From Rhodoblastus sp963736175 (GTDB lineage Bacteria > Pseudomonadota > Alphaproteobacteria > Rhizobiales > Beijerinckiaceae): a stretch of DNA of 64,000 nucleotides. How positions within the stretch are numbered: position 1 is the stretch's first letter; the number at the start of each line of letters is the position of its first letter. Location: assembly GCA_963736175.1 (NCBI GenBank), contig CAVTNU010000010.1, positions 1 to 64,000 on the forward strand, written 5' to 3'. A program made the translations under genes and the position numbers. Under the pieces are notes generated by a model. The model was given only the letters and a program-made list of their open reading frames with translations. It was not told where the DNA came from and searched no databases. This document shows positions 17,774-26,800 of the stretch, piece after piece.

Positions 17774-18073
17774 ATGAGGAACATGCTCGAACGTCGACAA
17801 CGGCGTCGCAACCGGACTTACCTCGGCGGCGTCATCGAAATTGGCGGCTTCTCAACCGTCGAGTGCTTGGTCCGCGATCTCAATGAAGACGGCGCGCGAC
17901 TGGTTTGCCAACAGATTGTGACGGCGCCGGATACGTTCATTTTGCGGATCGCCAATCATGACGAGCGCCACTGCGCCGATCTGGTGTGGCGGGCGCGGGG
18001 CGAAATGGGCGTGCGCTTCGTCGAGGCTCGCGCCAGCGCGGCGATTGTGCCGTTCAAACCGCGCCAGCACTGA
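17774..18073 (+). CDS. PilZ domain protein (c-di-GMP effector-like)
   Basis: The protein is 99 aa; a start at ATG 17783, which has GAGG just before it, is equally possible. The single-domain PilZ fold carries the basic RRQRRRNR motif at the N-terminus and DLNEDGARL in the D/NxSxxG position, with Asn-Glu-Asp in place of the Ser. The last strand is LVWRARGEMGVRFVEAR. Such proteins usually sense cyclic di-GMP and act on motility or polysaccharide systems; the altered second motif may weaken binding. Confidence 0.8.
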   Translation: MRNMLERRQRRRNRTYLGGVIEIGGFSTVECLVRDLNEDGARLVCQQIVTAPDTFILRIANHDERHCADLVWRARGEMGVRFVEARASAAIVPFKPRQH

Positions 18074-18085
18074 AGAGGCGTTGAC

Positions 18086-18115
18086 AAAAAAAAGCGGGCC
18101 GTTCCGGGCCCGCTT
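18086..18115 (-). terminator. Rho-independent terminator after icd
   Basis: On the minus strand, AAGCGGGCC and GGCCCGCTT arms (18092-18100 and 18107-18115) around a 6-base loop run into eight T (plus-strand A 18086-18093). It is placed 26 bases after the icd stop and also lies between convergent genes. Confidence 0.85.
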
Positions 18116-18140
18116 CAATTTCGTCGCGAAAGCGCGAGGC

Positions 18141-19355
18141 TTACACCTCCATCGCCTTTTTCAGGTTTTCGTCGATCTTGTCGAGGAAGCCCGTGGTCGA
18201 CAGCCATTTCTGGTCGGCGCCGACGAGCAGGGCGAGATCCTTGGTCATGAAACCCGATTCAACCGTGTCGACACAGACTTTTTCCAGCGTGAGCGCGAAT
18301 TTCGCCAGTTCGGCGTTGTCGTCGAGCTTCGCCCGGTGGGCGAGGCCGCGCGTCCAGGCGAAGATCGAGGCGATCGAATTGGTCGAGGTTTCCTTGCCCT
18401 TCTGATGCTCGCGGTAATGCCGGGTGACGGTGCCGTGCGCGGCTTCCGCTTCCACGGTCTTGCCGTCCGGGGTCATCAGCACCGAGGTCATCAGGCCTAG
18501 CGAACCGAAACCCTGCGCCACCGTGTCGGACTGCACGTCGCCGTCGTAGTTCTTGCAGGCCCAGACATAATTGCCAGACCATTTCAGCGCCGAAGCGACC
18601 ATGTCGTCGATCAGGCGATGCTCGTAGGTGATGTTGGCGGCGTCGAACTGGGCCTTGAACTCGGCTTCGAACACTTCCTGGAACAGATCCTTGAAGCGGC
18701 CGTCATAGGCTTTCAGAATGGTGTTCTTGGTCGACAGATAGACCGGCCATTTGCGCAGCAGGCCGTAGTTCAGCGAGGCGCGGGCGAAGTCGCGGATCGA
18801 GTCGTCGAGGTTGTACATCGACATGGCGACGCCGGGACCCGGATAATTGAACACTTCCTTTTCGATGATCGTTCCGTCCTCGCCCTCGAACTTGATGGTC
18901 AGACGGCCCTTGCCGGGCACCCGGAAATCGGTGGCGCGATATTGGTCGCCATAGGCGTGGCGGCCGACGACGATCGGCTGGGTCCAGCCGGGCACGAGAC
19001 GCGGCACGTTCCGGCAGATGATCGGCTCGCGGAAAATGGTGCCGCCGAGGATGTTGCGGATGGTGCCGTTCGGCGATTTCCACATTTCCTTGAGGTTGAA
19101 TTCCTTCACGCGGGCTTCGTCGGGCGTGATCGTCGCGCATTTGACGGCGACGCCGTATTTTTTGGTGGCTTCGGCCGAGTCGATGGTGATCTGGTCGTTG
19201 GTGGCGTCGCGGTTCTCGACCGAAAGGTCGTAATATTTGAGATCGATGTCGAGGTAGGGATGGATCAGCTTTTCCTTGATGAAATGCCAGATAATCCGGG
19301 TCATTTCGTCGCCATCCATTTCGACGACCGGATTGGCGACCTTGATCTTGCTCAT
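18141..19355 (-). CDS. icd: NADP-dependent isocitrate dehydrogenase
   Basis: The protein is 404 aa. It oxidatively decarboxylates isocitrate to 2-oxoglutarate in the TCA cycle. It is the eukaryote-like homodimeric type: MDGDEMTRIIWHFIK at the N-terminus, the substrate-binding SPNGTIRN near 94, RHAYGDQYRATDF, and AAHGTVTRHYREHQKGKETSTNSIASIFAWTRGL for cofactor binding. The ATG at 19355 has GAGG upstream. It is monocistronic, with a strong terminator. Confidence 0.96.
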   Translation of the reverse strand: MSKIKVANPVVEMDGDEMTRIIWHFIKEKLIHPYLDIDLKYYDLSVENRDATNDQITIDSAEATKKYGVAVKCATITPDEARVKEFNLKEMWKSPNGTIRNILGGTIFREPIICRNVPRLVPGWTQPIVVGRHAYGDQYRATDFRVPGKGRLTIKFEGEDGTIIEKEVFNYPGPGVAMSMYNLDDSIRDFARASLNYGLLRKWPVYLSTKNTILKAYDGRFKDLFQEVFEAEFKAQFDAANITYEHRLIDDMVASALKWSGNYVWACKNYDGDVQSDTVAQGFGSLGLMTSVLMTPDGKTVEAEAAHGTVTRHYREHQKGKETSTNSIASIFAWTRGLAHRAKLDDNAELAKFALTLEKVCVDTVESGFMTKDLALLVGADQKWLSTTGFLDKIDENLKKAMEV

Positions 19356-19520
19356 GGGCTGACCTCTTCCCTCAAAAGTGTTCGACGGCGCGTCGGCGCG
19401 ACAGGCGCCCGCGCAAGAAACGCGCCCGCCCTATAGCATCGGCAAAGGGGGGCGGGAAGTGCGGCTTTCGACGAGCATGGGCGGAGCCGGAGAAAAGCCT
19501 CTCGCGCCCGCCTGCCGGCG

Positions 19521-20627
19521 CTATTTCCGCGGGAAGACGACTTCGAACGTCGAGCCTTGCATCGGCGCGGCGGCCGCCGAAAGGCGCCAGCCATGGCGGC
19601 TGGCGATCGTCTTGCAGATGGCGAGGCCGATGCCGGCGCCGGGAAAGTCGCCGTGCGCGTGCAAACGACGGAACGGCTCGAAAATTTCTTCGTTGTAGGC
19701 GGAAGGAAAGCCGACGCCGCGATCCTGGATCGCCAGCGAGCAAGCGCCGTCCGCCAGTCGTCCCAGCCGGATCTGGATTTCCGGCGGGCGGCCCGGCTGA
19801 TGATATTTCAGCGCATTGGCGATGATGTTCTGCGCCAGCTGCACGGCCTGCGAGCGGTCCGCCATGATGGAGAAATCCTCGCCGGAGATTTCGACATGGG
19901 CGCCTTCGGCGGCGATGGCGTGGGAGAGGTTTTCGAGAACCTCGTCGACCGCGCCACGCGCCGAAATCTCCTCCAGCGCATAGACGCTGTTGGTCGAGCG
20001 CGCGAGCACGAGCAGGTCGGCGACCAGACGGCGCGCCTGCAGCGCCGATTTGGCCATGACGTCGCTCGCGTAACGCGCCTCCGGATGATCGTTCCCGCCG
20101 AGCGCGTTCTGCAAAATCTCGGCGAAAGCAGCGATCTTGCGCAAGGGCTCCTGGATGTCGTGGGAGGCGACATAGGCGAAGCGGGCGAGCCCTTCGTTGG
20201 CGCGCTCAAGCTCCTCGGCGTAGCGGCGGATCGCCTGTTCCGATGCGAGCCGGGCGGAAATATCGACCACGAAAGCCAGAACCCTGTGGCCGAGCGGCGT
20301 CACGATCGGCGTCAGGCCGATTTCGACCGGAAATTCCGAACCGTCCCGCCGCAGGGCGCGCAGATCGCGCCCGACGCCCATCAGGCGTTTGCTCGGATTG
20401 GCGGAAAAGCCCTCGCGCAATTGCCGGTGGCCGACGCGGGCTTGCCCCGGCACAAGGGTCTCGACCTCCATGCCGATCATCTGGCCGCGTTCATAGCCGA
20501 ACATCTGCTCGCATTGCGCGTTGACAAGTTCGAGCCGCCCGTTGTGGTCGGCCATGAACATGCCGGCGGGACAGGCCTCGAAGGCCAGACGCAGCATTTC
20601 GTTGACGATGGCGGATCGTTCCGGCAT
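19521..20627 (-). CDS. PAS-domain sensor histidine kinase
   Basis: The protein is 368 aa with no membrane segment, so it is probably cytosolic. A PAS domain (about 10-125: PAGMFMADHNGRLELVN, RRDGSEFPVEIGLTPI) is followed by HisKA with His156 in ASHDIQEPLRKIAAFAE, and HATPase with NIIANALKYHQPG, DRGVGFP and GAGIGLAICKTI. The DIQEPLR H-box is typical of bacteriophytochrome-type (Cph1-like) kinases. A single-domain response regulator is transcribed divergently 200 bases away and is the likely partner. Confidence 0.88.
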   Translation of the reverse strand: MPERSAIVNEMLRLAFEACPAGMFMADHNGRLELVNAQCEQMFGYERGQMIGMEVETLVPGQARVGHRQLREGFSANPSKRLMGVGRDLRALRRDGSEFPVEIGLTPIVTPLGHRVLAFVVDISARLASEQAIRRYAEELERANEGLARFAYVASHDIQEPLRKIAAFAEILQNALGGNDHPEARYASDVMAKSALQARRLVADLLVLARSTNSVYALEEISARGAVDEVLENLSHAIAAEGAHVEISGEDFSIMADRSQAVQLAQNIIANALKYHQPGRPPEIQIRLGRLADGACSLAIQDRGVGFPSAYNEEIFEPFRRLHAHGDFPGAGIGLAICKTIASRHGWRLSAAAAPMQGSTFEVVFPRK

Positions 20628-20827
20628 GCGACGACGTCGCGCGCGAGCGCGTCCCCGTTGCTAAGTTTAAGAACCACATTGTATTTTGACCGTTACGACC
20701 GCATAATCAAGCGCTGAGCGCGCAGGGCTGGCGGTCTAGAATAACTATTTGATCTGGAAGTATTTTTATCTAGCGCGCATTTTTGCCAAACTAACATGCA
20801 ATTCCCAAGGCGGACGAGGGCTCCACC

Positions 20828-21298
20828 GTGGCGGGACAGCGCGAAAAGCCAAATGTGGACTGCGCCGTGCTGATCATTGAAGATGATCAGGACGACGCCT
20901 TTCTTTTGCGGCGCGCGCTGAATTCCGCCTCGGCCGAAAGCGGCCTCAGCCTCGATGTGACGCATACAAGCAACGGGCTGGAGGCGATCAACGCCGTCGC
21001 GCTTTCGGATATGATGAGCCGGATGCCGGACGTCATCATCGTCGATCTGAACATGCCGATCATCGATGGCGGCCGCTTCCTACGGCTGTTGCGCGCCGAT
21101 CTGCGCCTCGTCGACGTGCCGACCGCGGTTTTGACCACATCCGCTGAAAAACCGATCCACGACCAAGCGCTCGCCGCCGGCGCCGACGCGGTCTTCGCCA
21201 AGCCCGACTCGCAGGGCGAACTCGTCGCCATAGCCAGGCGGATTCTGGCCATGCGGGCGCCAAACCGGCCTGCGGCGGGAACCGGTTCGAGCGAGTAA
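20828..21298 (+). CDS. Single-domain response regulator (Rcp1-like)
   Basis: The protein is 156 aa from GTG 20828 with GAGGG about 8 bases upstream. It is a stand-alone receiver: acidic pocket EDDQDDAF (about 18-25), phospho-accepting Asp73 in VIIVDLNMPIIDGG, switch residues in AVLTTSAEK and Lys in VFAKPDS. The long alpha1 and extended helix (SASAESGLSLDV) match Rcp1-type regulators that pair with DIQEP-type kinases. There is no output domain, so it must signal by protein contact or phosphotransfer. Confidence 0.88.
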   Translation: MAGQREKPNVDCAVLIIEDDQDDAFLLRRALNSASAESGLSLDVTHTSNGLEAINAVALSDMMSRMPDVIIVDLNMPIIDGGRFLRLLRADLRLVDVPTAVLTTSAEKPIHDQALAAGADAVFAKPDSQGELVAIARRILAMRAPNRPAAGTGSSE

Positions 21299-21466
21299 GG
21301 GCGTTAGCGTGTCGCTGACGCGAGGCGAGATCGCGGCGCCGGTCATTCGCCAAAACGCTTCGGCGACGCCTCATAATTCCGTGTCTGGTGAATTCGTTTC
21401 GGCGAACGCATTGTCCAATTCGCCACATAGCTCTAGGTTGCGCCTCGTTTTGGGGAGGCGTGCGCA

Positions 21467-22297
21467 TTGGTCGGGGCGGGAACGGATAGAACCAAACCCT
21501 TGTTCGAGGGCGGGCCGGCGATCGTTCTGGTGCGCCCGCAGCTTGCCGTGAACATCGGCATGTGCGCCAGAGCCATGGCCAATTTCGGCCTGTCGGACTT
21601 GCGCCTGGTCAGTCCGCGCGAGGGCTGGCCGAGAACCGGGGCGCGCCGCAAGGGGGCTTACGCCGCCGCCGCCGGCGCCGTGCATTTGCTGGAAAAGGCG
21701 CGCGTCTTCGACACGCTGGAGGAGGCGATCGCCGACCTCAATTTCGTCTGGGCTTCGACGGCGCGCGAGCGCGGCCAGCACAAGCGCGTCGAGGCGCCCG
21801 AAATCGCGATGGCCGAGACGGCGGCGGGGCAGGCGGTCGGCGAGAAGCATGGGATAATCTTCGGTCCAGAACGCACCGGTCTCGACAACGACGATATCGC
21901 CGTGGCCAGCGCGATTCTGACCTTTCCGGTCAATCCCGCTTATGGTTCGCTCAACCTGGCGCAGGCCGTGCTGCTCTGCGGCTATGAACATTTCAAGGCC
22001 CGGCAGGGCGGGGCCGCGCCCTTTGCGCGGATGGAGCGTTCGCCGCCGGCGCAAAGGGAGATGACCCTGTCGTTTTTCGAGTTTCTCGAAGGCCATCTGG
22101 AGGAAAAGGGCTTTTTCCGCCCCGCCTCGAAACGTCCGGTGATGCAGCGCAACCTGCGCAACATGTTTCATCGCATGGACCTGACGCAGCAGGACGTGCG
22201 CACGCTCTGGGGGGCGATCGTGCGCCTCGTCGAAGGCCCGCGCGAAACGCCGCAGACGCGCAAGCGGATCAAGCAGCCGAAGGTGGAAAAGGCCTGA
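21467..22297 (+). CDS. trmJ: tRNA (cytidine/uridine-2'-O-)-methyltransferase TrmJ
   Basis: The protein is 276 aa from TTG 21467 with GGGGAGG 8 bases upstream. It is a SPOUT/TrmH-family enzyme with motif 1 PAIVLVRPQLAVNIGMCARAMANFG, motif 2 IIFGPERTGLDNDD and motif 3 FPVNPAYGSLNLAQAVLLCGYE, which form the knotted SAM site. TrmJ 2'-O-methylates position 32 of tRNAs. The C-terminal extension (RNMFHRMDLTQQDVRTLWG) matches TrmJ rather than TrmL. Confidence 0.88.
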   Translation: MVGAGTDRTKPLFEGGPAIVLVRPQLAVNIGMCARAMANFGLSDLRLVSPREGWPRTGARRKGAYAAAAGAVHLLEKARVFDTLEEAIADLNFVWASTARERGQHKRVEAPEIAMAETAAGQAVGEKHGIIFGPERTGLDNDDIAVASAILTFPVNPAYGSLNLAQAVLLCGYEHFKARQGGAAPFARMERSPPAQREMTLSFFEFLEGHLEEKGFFRPASKRPVMQRNLRNMFHRMDLTQQDVRTLWGAIVRLVEGPRETPQTRKRIKQPKVEKA

Positions 22298-22442
22298 GCG
22301 GTTTTGTGGCGCCGGAAGGGAAGCGTCGCCGGGCGCCCGACGCGCGGTCTGGGCCGCCCCTTCCCGGGCGCTTCAACCGATCAATCACTCACTTTCGCGG
22401 ACGATCGCCCATCGCGCATGGCCACGGTGAGGCGCGCGAGGA

Positions 22443-23186
22443 CTAACCGACCCTCGTCCATCCCTCGACGCCGAGCCGCTCCTGCGGCAGGAAACGCGCC
22501 TTGTAATCCATCTTTTTCGAGCCCTTGACCCAATAGCCCAGATAAAGATGGGGCAGCTCCATCGCCTTGGCGCGTTCGATATGGTCGAGGATCATGTAAG
22601 TGCCGAGCGAGCGCGAATTCAGCGTCGGGTCGTAGCAGGAATAGACCATCGACAACCCGTCGGCGAGAATATCGGTGAGGCAGGCGGCGACCAGCGGCCT
22701 CGTCCCATTTTCGTCGGGCGCGCCGGCGCGATATTCGATCATGCGCGTTTCGACATGGCTGTCTTCGATCATCATGGCGTAGTCGAGCGCCGACATATCG
22801 GCCATGCCGCCGTCGAAATGCCTGGCGTCGAGGTAGGCGCGAAACAATTTGTATTGTTCCTCGCTCGCCTTGGCCTCGATCACCGCGCCGACCAGATCGC
22901 CATTGCGCGTCAGAACGCGGCGTTGCGCCCTGTCGATGACAAAATCGTCGACCAGCACGCGCACCGAAACGCAAGCCGAGCAATTTTCGCAGGACGGACG
23001 GTAGGCGATGGTCTGCGAGCGACGAAAACCTGATTGCGTCAGCGCGTCATTGAGGCCGCGCGCGCGTCGTCCGACAATATGCGTAAAGACCTTCCGCTCC
23101 AGCCGATCGGCCAGATACGGACAGGGCGCGGGCGAGGTCAGGTAGAATTGCGCAGCGTCGCGCGGCTCGCTGGTCAAGGGCGCCAA
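22443..23186 (-). CDS. bpt: Aminoacyl-tRNA-protein transferase (Bpt/Ate type)
   Basis: The protein is 247 aa with a TTG start at 23186 and GGAG close upstream. It transfers leucine (or arginine) from tRNA to N-terminal acidic residues of proteins for N-end-rule degradation. Family marks are the four-Cys N-terminal region (PAPCPYL, YRPSCENCSACVSVRV), GFRRSQTIAYRP, and the C-terminal LYLGYWVKGSKKMDYKARF. It lies downstream of the RDD gene and hemB on the same strand, a common Rhizobiales arrangement. Confidence 0.88.
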   Translation of the reverse strand: MAPLTSEPRDAAQFYLTSPAPCPYLADRLERKVFTHIVGRRARGLNDALTQSGFRRSQTIAYRPSCENCSACVSVRVLVDDFVIDRAQRRVLTRNGDLVGAVIEAKASEEQYKLFRAYLDARHFDGGMADMSALDYAMMIEDSHVETRMIEYRAGAPDENGTRPLVAACLTDILADGLSMVYSCYDPTLNSRSLGTYMILDHIERAKAMELPHLYLGYWVKGSKKMDYKARFLPQERLGVEGWTRVG

Positions 23187-23271
23187 TGCTCCAAAGGGTT
23201 CGAAACATCGAGACTAAATCGGGATTTACAAAAGGGGAATCAAAGATTTTGGCAAACCGCCCCGGATCGGG

Positions 23272-23739
23272 TCAGGCCCGGCGCAAAATGATCACGCCGG
23301 CGAAAATATCGTGCAGGCAGCGCTTGTCCCGTTCAATCAGCGAGAACAGGAAAACCGGCGGAAACAGGGTGCTGACATAGAACAACACGGCGTGAATGGC
23401 GGCATTGAGGAAGGGCGTCGTCGCGCCGTCGATCAGCCGCATCTCGAGGTCCATCGCCTTCATGCCGGGGGTGGCGCGCCGCCAGCCGGAAATCGTCAAG
23501 CCGTTGTAGAAAAAGGCGACGAAGGGAAACAGCGGCGGCAGAATGAACCACAACAGGCCAAGCGTGGCGAAACCCAGGATCAGCCAAAGTCCGAAAGACA
23601 TCAACGTCACCAGAATGAGGTCGAGCATGATGGCGACGATTCGACGCGAACGCACGCCCTGTAAGGCTTCCGCCGGCAGCGGCGCCAAGGGATAGACGGC
23701 GTTCTGGTTGGTCGCGTTATAGCCGCCGGCGTTGCTCAT
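23272..23739 (-). CDS. RDD family membrane protein
   Basis: The protein is 155 aa. RDD-type core: RSRRIVAIMLDLILVTLM (Arg/Asp signature), two strongly hydrophobic segments (about 36-80), PGMKAMDLEMRLIDG, then another hydrophobic pair and a cytosolic end (LIERDKRCLHDIFAG). RDD proteins are inner-membrane proteins, some linked to transport; the specific role is unknown. It lies between hemB and bpt, with gaps of about 90 bases each side. Confidence 0.85.
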   Translation of the reverse strand: MSNAGGYNATNQNAVYPLAPLPAEALQGVRSRRIVAIMLDLILVTLMSFGLWLILGFATLGLLWFILPPLFPFVAFFYNGLTISGWRRATPGMKAMDLEMRLIDGATTPFLNAAIHAVLFYVSTLFPPVFLFSLIERDKRCLHDIFAGVIILRRA

Positions 23740-23831
23740 AATCGTTCCCCACTTGCCCCAAAAGGGACGTCGGCCATGATTTGGGGGCGCTCGCGCGCTC
23801 CCGCAAGGGGATTGGCGCGCGCCTTCGAAGC

Positions 23832-24875
23832 TCAGGCGCCGTTTTGCAAAATTTCCGCCACGCGTGGAGCGAAATAGGTCAGGACGCCGTTGGCGCCGGC
23901 GCGCTTGAAGGCCAAAAGGCTCTCAAGCATGGCCTTGTCGCCGTCGAGCCAGCCGTTCTGCGCCGCCGCCATGATCATCGCGTATTCGCCCGACACCTGA
24001 TAGGCGAAGGTGGGCGCGCCGAAGGTCTCCTTCACCCGGCGGATGATGTCGAGATAGGGCATGCCCGGCTTGACCATCACCATATCGGCGCCTTCTTCCA
24101 GATCGGCGGCGACTTCGCGCAGCGCTTCGTCGGAATTGGCCGGGTCCATCTGATAGGTGCGCTTGTCGCCGATCAGCGTGGCGCTGGTGCCGATGGCGTC
24201 GCGGAACGGCCCGTAGAAGGCCGAGGCGTATTTGGCCGCGTAAGCCATGATCTGCACGTTCTCGAAGCCCTCGCCGTCGAGACCGGCCCGGATCGCGCCG
24301 ATGCGCCCGTCCATCATGTCGGAGGGGGCAATGACGTCGGCGCCGGCCCGCGCCTGATTGAGCGCCTGTTCGACCAGAATGGCGACCGTCTCGTCGTTGA
24401 GAATCGTCTCGCCTTGCATCACGCCGTCATGGCCGTGGCTGGTGTAGGGATCAAGCGCCACGTCGGTGACGAGGCCGATCTGCGGATAAGCCTGTTTGAT
24501 GGCGCGGCAGGCGCGGCACACGAGATTTTGCTCGTTCAGGGCCTCCTTGCCCGTCGGATCGCGCAAGGACGGCTCGGTGTAGGGAAACAGGGCGATGGCC
24601 GGGATTTTCAGCTCGGTCGCCTTTTTGGCCGCCAGCACCGCCTGATCGATCGACAGCCGTTCGACGCCTGGCATGGATTTGACCGGCGTGCGCACGTTCT
24701 CGCCCTCGACGATGAAAATCGGCCAGATCAGATCGTCGCGCGTGACGACGTTCTCGCGCACCAGACGGCGCGCCCACTCCGATTTGCGGTTTCGCCTGTG
24801 GCGATGGGAAAGGCCGAGCGAGAGGTCGATGCGGGCTTGATGGGCGTCTTGCGCAGGGTCGAGGGGGGCGGTCAT
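23832..24875 (-). CDS. hemB: Delta-aminolevulinic acid dehydratase (porphobilinogen synthase)
   Basis: The protein is 347 aa. It condenses two 5-aminolevulinate molecules into porphobilinogen for haem and other tetrapyrroles. Schiff-base lysines are seen in MAYAAKYASAFYGPFRDA and MVMVKPGMPYLD. The metal region reads DVALDPYTSHGHDGV, with Asp in place of the zinc cysteines, so it is the magnesium-type alphaproteobacterial enzyme. It is intact and first in the hemB-RDD-bpt group. Confidence 0.95.
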   Translation of the reverse strand: MTAPLDPAQDAHQARIDLSLGLSHRHRRNRKSEWARRLVRENVVTRDDLIWPIFIVEGENVRTPVKSMPGVERLSIDQAVLAAKKATELKIPAIALFPYTEPSLRDPTGKEALNEQNLVCRACRAIKQAYPQIGLVTDVALDPYTSHGHDGVMQGETILNDETVAILVEQALNQARAGADVIAPSDMMDGRIGAIRAGLDGEGFENVQIMAYAAKYASAFYGPFRDAIGTSATLIGDKRTYQMDPANSDEALREVAADLEEGADMVMVKPGMPYLDIIRRVKETFGAPTFAYQVSGEYAMIMAAAQNGWLDGDKAMLESLLAFKRAGANGVLTYFAPRVAEILQNGA

Positions 24876-24965
24876 TTGCGCGGTCTCCGGGCCGGATCTG
24901 GATCGCCGGAGGGTTTAGCACTCCGGCGGGCGGGGAGAAAGGCTTTCGGCGAAGAACGCGCGAGC

Positions 24966-25571
24966 TTAACGGACGATCCAGCGCCGGACGCGTGACAGAA
25001 AGGCCTGCCGCTGCGCCTGCGTCGAGCGTTCGACGTCATAGTGGCAGAGCATGCGAAAGCGCGCGTTCGGCGCGCAGCCGCCGACGATGGCGCGGCGTAG
25101 CACGCGACGAACGGGCCGCCCCATCGCCAGCCAGTCGACCCAGGCGGGCGAGCCGGCCGTCGTGATCGCGACGACCTCGGCGAGCTGGGTCAGCAGGGGG
25201 CGGATGGCGCCGCCGTCTTTGGCGTGTTCGAAAGCGACGCCAGGCGCCAGCGCGCGATCGAAGAAACCCTTCATGATGGCGGGGACATTGAACCACCATT
25301 GCGGGAAAATCAGCACCAGACGCCGGGCGCCGCGCAATTCCTCGGCGAACGGGCTGTCGCGTGTCAGCGCCGCCGCCGGATCGTAAAATTGCTCCCGCTC
25401 CTGCCGGGTCAGGCGCGGATCGAAATTCAACGCGTAGAGGTCGAGGACCTGAAGCGAGGGATCTTGCGTTTGCAGCGCCTCAATCGCCGCGCGCGCGATC
25501 GCCATGCCGTAGCTGTCCGGGACGGGGTGGGCGATGACGACGAGCGTTTGCGGGCCTTGTGTCGCTTGCAT
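24966..25571 (-). CDS. NAD(P)H quinone oxidoreductase-like flavoprotein
   Basis: The protein is 201 aa from ATG 25571 with AAGGCGAC just upstream. It has the flavodoxin-like fold of the NQO1/KefF/MdaB group: TLVVIAHPVPDSYGMAIARAA for the FMN phosphate loop, LVLIFPQWWFNVPAIMKGFFDRAL (the conserved PxWWxxxPAxLKGxxDR pattern) and VVAITTAGSPAWV. It probably reduces quinones by two electrons in the cytosol; the electron donor and substrate are not determinable from sequence. Confidence 0.82.
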   Translation of the reverse strand: MQATQGPQTLVVIAHPVPDSYGMAIARAAIEALQTQDPSLQVLDLYALNFDPRLTRQEREQFYDPAAALTRDSPFAEELRGARRLVLIFPQWWFNVPAIMKGFFDRALAPGVAFEHAKDGGAIRPLLTQLAEVVAITTAGSPAWVDWLAMGRPVRRVLRRAIVGGCAPNARFRMLCHYDVERSTQAQRQAFLSRVRRWIVR

Positions 25572-25699
25572 GTCGCCTTTTTCGCACGTCGGCGCCGCGC
25601 GCCGCAACGGAAAAGCCGCGCCAGAGCGCCCCCTGTCGATTGGCGGCCCTTGAAGCGCGGCGTTGAAACGTTCTATCAGAGTCCAAACAAGAGGCCTCC

Positions 25700-26773
25700 A
25701 TGTCCGAACCCGAAGCGTCCGAACCCGAAGCGTCCGAACCCGAAGTCCTGTTCGAAAAACGCGGCAAAGCCGGCTTCATCACGCTCAATCGGCCACAGGC
25801 GCTCAATGCGCTGACCTTGAATATGGTGCGCGAAATCGCCCGGACGCTCGATCTTTGGGAGCATGATTCGGAGATCGAACTCGTCGTCGCGCAAGGCCAG
25901 GGGCGCGCCTTCTGCGCCGGCGGCGACATCCGCCTGCTTTACGAACAGGGCAAAGCCGCCGATCACGCCAGCCAGCTCGGGTTCTGGGCGCAGGAATATA
26001 TCCTCAACCGCCGCATCAAGGCCTATCCCAAGCCCTATGTCGCGTTGATCGACGGCATCGTCATGGGCGGCGGCGTCGGCGTTTCGCTGCATGGCTCGCA
26101 TCGCGTCGGCGGCGACAATTTCGTCTTTTCCATGCCGGAAGTCGGCATCGGCTTTTTTCCCGACGTCGGGGCGACCTATTTTCTGCCGCGCCTGCCGGGG
26201 CACCTCGGCGCTTATCTGGCGCTCACCGGCGCGCGCGCCAAAATCGGCGACGCGGCGGCTCTGGGTCTTGTCTCCAGCTATGTGCCGTCGGCGCAATTCG
26301 CCGAATTGGCCAAGGCGCTGGAGGCGGGCGGCCGGATCGGGAAGATTCTTCTGCATTTTTCAAAGCGGTCGCCGCCGTCGCCGATCTTGCTCGAAAAAGA
26401 CTTGATCGACGCCTGTTTCGGCGCGCCCACTGTCGCGGGCGTTCTGGAGGCGCTCGGCGCGCGGGCGGGAAATTCCCGGTTCGCGCGGGAGGCGGCCGCG
26501 GCGATCCAGACAAAATCGCCGACCAGTCTGGCCATCGCCTTGCGTCAGATGCAGATCGGCGGCAGTCTGACGATGGACGAGGCCATGCGCGCGGAATACC
26601 GCATCGTTTCGCGTTTATGCTGGGGCCATGATTTCTACGAAGGCGTGCGCGCCCTCATCATCGACAAGGACAATGCGCCGAAATGGTCGCCGGCGGCGAT
26701 CGCCGATGTCGGGGAACACGAGATCAACGCCATGTTCGCGCCGTTGGCGGACAACGAGTTGCCGGACGGCTGA
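25700..26773 (+). CDS. 3-hydroxyisobutyryl-CoA hydrolase (crotonase family)
   Basis: The protein is 357 aa, the usual size for this subgroup and longer than enoyl-CoA hydratases. Oxyanion-hole and active-site motifs are GRAFCAGGDIRLLYEQG and MGGGVGVSLHGSHRV..., then FSMPEVGIGFFPDVGATYFLPRL with the Glu/Asp pair, and a C-terminal DFYEGVRALIIDKDNAPKWSP typical of HIBCH. It hydrolyses 3-hydroxyisobutyryl-CoA in valine catabolism. The N-terminus carries three tandem copies of a 15-base unit giving SEPEA-SEPEA-SEPEV. Confidence 0.88.
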   Translation: MSEPEASEPEASEPEVLFEKRGKAGFITLNRPQALNALTLNMVREIARTLDLWEHDSEIELVVAQGQGRAFCAGGDIRLLYEQGKAADHASQLGFWAQEYILNRRIKAYPKPYVALIDGIVMGGGVGVSLHGSHRVGGDNFVFSMPEVGIGFFPDVGATYFLPRLPGHLGAYLALTGARAKIGDAAALGLVSSYVPSAQFAELAKALEAGGRIGKILLHFSKRSPPSPILLEKDLIDACFGAPTVAGVLEALGARAGNSRFAREAAAAIQTKSPTSLAIALRQMQIGGSLTMDEAMRAEYRIVSRLCWGHDFYEGVRALIIDKDNAPKWSPAAIADVGEHEINAMFAPLADNELPDG

Positions 26774-26800
26774 ACGCGCGCGCGGATTGGAAGAATTTGA

